This document shows, piece by piece, positions 5,431-6,356 of a stretch of 6,356 bases of DNA. Every line of letters begins with the position of its first letter. Within the stretch, counting starts at the first letter, position 1. The position numbers and the translations under genes were made by a program. Origin of the DNA: an uncultured Candidatus Saccharibacteria bacterium (GTDB lineage: Bacteria; Patescibacteria; Saccharimonadia; Saccharimonadales; CAMLKC01); the NCBI GenBank assembly GCA_946480595.1, contig CAMLKC010000059.1, positions 1 to 6,356 on the forward strand, written 5' to 3'. The notes under the pieces were generated by a model that made no database searches, was not told where the DNA came from, and was given only the letters and a program-made list of their open reading frames with translations.

Positions 5431-5780
5431 ACTGCTTCTATCACTTCTAAAATTTTATCATAACTCTGTTCGTACTTCAAAATTTGAGTAAAAGCTTTTT
5501 TGTTATCTGCTTCCGAGTTTATAAGTTTAACTACTAGTTCGTTAATTCTATCTTTATAAATTTTTAATAAATCTGCTTCGCCGTTAATAGTTCCTGATTT
5601 CAAATCATTAATTTCTACTTCTAATTCACTAATTTCTTCCTGTAGGTCGTAAATTACAACTTGCTGGTTCTCGTTTTGTTCTCTTAACCTGTCAATTTCT
5701 GAGTTCAAATCTATAACTGTAACTTCTAGATACCTGATTGCTACTTCTAAGTTCCTAATTTCATTACTTAAATCGTTCAT
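5427..5780 (-). CDS. Coiled-coil protein of 117 residues, first gene of the leftward operon
   Basis: From its first residues the product is a continuous heptad repeat: MNDLSNEIRNLEVAIRYLEV, then VIDLNSEIDRLREQNENQQV, then LQEEISELEVEINDLKS, up to about residue 66. After a short break (GTINGEAD) a second helical part runs to the end (LLKIYKDRINELVVKLIN...). It likely forms a dimeric or trimeric rod. I chose the ATG at 5780, where the heptads begin and a GAG lies 6 bases upstream. The frame stays open to a GTG at 5834, which would add 18 basic residues (MAKVPKSRSELRSRKERG) but has no ribosome binding site. It is the first cistron after the promoter at 5904-5932 and ends in an ATGA overlap with the next gene. 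No family is recognised; scaffolding or spacer roles are possible but unsupported. Confidence 0.78.
   Translation of the reverse strand: MNDLSNEIRNLEVAIRYLEVTVIDLNSEIDRLREQNENQQVVIYDLQEEISELEVEINDLKSGTINGEADLLKIYKDRINELVVKLINSEADNKKAFTQILKYEQSYDKILEVIEAV
5612..5621 (-). repeat. 10-mer GAAGTAGAAA, copy 3 (inside coiled-coil gene)
   Basis: This exact copy lies within the heptad-repeat coding sequence, over codons for LEVE. Related TAGAAGT cores recur at 5443-5449, 5722-5728 and 5743-5749, at least partly because the heptads reuse Leu-Glu-Val codons. Confidence 0.35.
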
Positions 5781-5790
5781 ACCGCGCTCT

Positions 5791-5800
5791 TTTCTACTTC
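5791..5800 (-). repeat. 10-mer GAAGTAGAAA, copy 2 (leader, just before the first gene)
   Basis: This is an exact copy of the 10-mer, starting 10 bases upstream of the chosen ATG at 5780. It is untranslated if that start is right. With flanks it reads TGAATTAAGAAGTAGAAA, nearly the same as the flanks of copy 3 (TGAATTAGAAGTAGAAA). Confidence 0.4.
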
Positions 5801-5865
5801 TTAATTCAGACCGACTCTTCGGCACCTTAGCCACTTGAAGGCTATCAGGATTTCTTAGTGTATAG

Positions 5866-5875
5866 TTTCTACTTC
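5866..5875 (-). repeat. 10-mer GAAGTAGAAA, copy 1 (operon leader)
   Basis: This is one of four exact copies of GAAGTAGAAA (minus strand) found between 4934 and 5875. This copy is untranslated under any chosen start and sits about 20 to 30 bases downstream of the expected transcription start. Confidence 0.4.
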
Positions 5876-5895
5876 ATATTTCATAATTATTAATT

Positions 5896-5928
5896 CAAAC
5901 GCAATCCTATCACATAAAATCGCGTTTG
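5896..5928. promoter_or_regulatory. Inverted repeat over the promoter, candidate operator
   Basis: CAAACGC (5896-5902) and GCGTTTG (5922-5928) form a perfect 7-bp inverted repeat with 19 bases between the arms. One arm overlaps the -35 box and the other lies just past the -10 box at the expected transcription start. The half-site centres are 26 bases apart, a spacing a dimeric repressor might bridge. With 19 bases between the arms it could also be a chance palindrome. No repressor gene is in the window. Confidence 0.4.
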
Positions 5929-5932
5929 TCAA
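5904..5932 (-). promoter_or_regulatory. Sigma70-type promoter of the leftward operon
   Basis: On the minus strand a perfect -35 box TTGACA (5927-5932) is followed, after exactly 17 bases, by TAGGAT (5904-5909), a 4 of 6 match to TATAAT. AT-rich sequence lies upstream. A start of transcription near 5897 would give a leader of about 115 bases before the ATG at 5780. It lies in the only long non-coding stretch of the window (5781-5955) and points into the packaging operon. Confidence 0.75.
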
Positions 5933-5955
5933 GCATAAAATTATTGAGCCAGAAA

Positions 5956-6348
5956 TTAAATGTTTTCCAGCTGTTCTGTTAAGGTTTTGATCCTACCCTT
6001 CTGAAACTCAAGATCGACTTCCATATCGATCAACTTTTTCTTAGCCTTGACAAGGTTGCGAGACGCGGATCGCATCGCTTCGTCTCGCGGCACCACTTCG
6101 CATTCCTCCATAACGGTTTGAGTGTTGACTGTATTAATCTTCATATCGTCAAAGCCTAGGATCGAGACCCCCTGACGGGGGCCGTCCTTGGGCTGGTGAC
6201 TTGACTGATCAGGTGAGCCGGTGGGCCGTTGCAGAACCTCGTTTGACACCTCGACAATCTTACCATGAATGTCCCACGACTTCAGATAACGCTCCGCGAC
6301 CCAACGAACGTATGCACCTTCTTTAATCTGTTCCAACTTCATTGTCAT
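5956..6348 (-). CDS. Small phage protein with SH3-like N-terminus and helical C-terminus, function unknown
   Basis: The product is 130 residues from the ATG at 6348. The frame is open to the window edge and only 8 bases of upstream sequence are visible, so the true start could be Met1, Met3 (6342) or outside. The N-terminal block GAYVRWVAERYLKSWDIHGKIVEV and, after a linker, VSILGFDDMKINTV resemble two halves of a small beta-barrel. From memory this VRW...KSWDIHGK(I/V)VEV...FDDMK pattern is common in small phage proteins of unknown function. Residues 91-130 (RSASRNLVKAKKKLIDMEVD, then QKGRIKTLTEQLENI) form a likely coiled coil. Residues 38-60 are a Pro/Gly/Gln/Ser-rich insert encoded by GC-rich DNA. 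The gene runs toward the operon promoter on the same strand, and no terminator separates them. Confidence 0.75.
   Translation of the reverse strand: MTMKLEQIKEGAYVRWVAERYLKSWDIHGKIVEVSNEVLQRPTGSPDQSSHQPKDGPRQGVSILGFDDMKINTVNTQTVMEECEVVPRDEAMRSASRNLVKAKKKLIDMEVDLEFQKGRIKTLTEQLENI
6161..6240 (-). other. GC-rich in-frame insert within the rightmost gene
   Basis: By hand count 52 of 80 bases are G or C (65%), well above the surrounding genes. The stretch includes the perfect 5-bp hairpin CCCCC-TGAC-GGGGG (6168-6181), the palindrome TGATCA (6207-6212) and a short direct repeat GGTGA flanking it. It encodes the linker VLQRPTGSPDQSSHQPKDG (from residue 38), which interrupts two predicted beta strands while keeping the frame open. 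It may be an inserted element or just a rapidly evolving loop. Confidence 0.4.
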
Positions 6349-6356
6349 GTTTTGGT

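Larger units (their letters stand above)
5781..5903 (-). other. Untranslated leader of the leftward operon
   Basis: About 115 bases lie between the expected transcription start and the chosen ATG at 5780. The leader holds two copies of GAAGTAGAAA, a weak 5-bp hairpin (TAGCC 5828-5832, GGCTA 5840-5844, 7-base loop) with no T run, and a possible 9-codon ORF (MKYEVETIH, 5855-5884) lacking a ribosome binding site. I see no known riboswitch or attenuator. Confidence 0.35.

Noticed and set aside
5781..5834. GTG start at 5834 adding 18 residues to the first coiled-coil protein
   Set aside because: There is no ribosome binding site, the added residues are a basic stretch unlike the heptads, and the ATG at 5780 coincides with the start of the heptad pattern. 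It stays possible.
5855..5884. Nine-codon leader ORF (MKYEVETIH)
   Set aside because: No Shine-Dalgarno precedes it and there is no run of regulatory codons or attenuator-type hairpin with a T tract after it.
6168..6181. CCCCC/GGGGG hairpin as a terminator
   Set aside because: The stem is only 5 bp, there is no T run on either side, and it lies inside a coding frame.

Overview
The window is a compact piece of a tailed double-stranded DNA phage genome (Caudoviricetes) or prophage. The case rests on a recognisable large terminase, a small-terminase-like protein directly upstream of it, a RuvC-like junction resolvase in the same operon, and many small phage-type proteins packed with 4 to 8 base overlaps. 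GGAG-type ribosome binding sites and a sigma70-like promoter point to a bacterial host. The sequence does not identify the host; overall base composition is moderately AT-rich.

Layout. On the left (1-1057) two rightward genes lie in tandem: the 3' end of a gene whose start is outside the window, then a 126-residue phage protein of unknown function. They meet a long leftward operon at a strong hairpin terminator (1068-1093). The operon reads right to left from a promoter at 5904-5932: a coiled-coil protein (5427-5780), a small acidic protein (5170-5430), a second coiled-coil protein (4893-5141), a degenerate HNH/AP2-like DNA-binding protein (4111-4896), a RuvC-like resolvase (3594-4118), an unknown 88-residue protein (3331-3597), the small terminase subunit (2754-3338), the large terminase subunit (1196-2917) and a small basic protein (1009-1203). 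Upstream of the promoter, a separate leftward gene (5956-6348) runs up to the right edge.

How it works together (inference). The operon core is a DNA packaging module. TerS would recognise the genome and TerL would translocate and cut it. The resolvase could clear branched replication intermediates before or during packaging. The promoter-proximal coiled-coil and acidic proteins have no function I can assign. Most junctions are ATGA or 8-base overlaps, which suggests translational coupling. The exceptions are a 28-base gap (5142-5169) and an unusually large 164-base TerS/TerL overlap.

I see no CRISPR array, tRNA, insertion sequence or defence/anti-defence system that I can defend. The main oddities are the TerS/TerL overlap, an ORF that reads through a terminator, an HNH domain without its catalytic histidine, a GC-rich insert in the rightmost gene, and a purine-rich 10-mer repeated in the promoter-proximal part of the operon.
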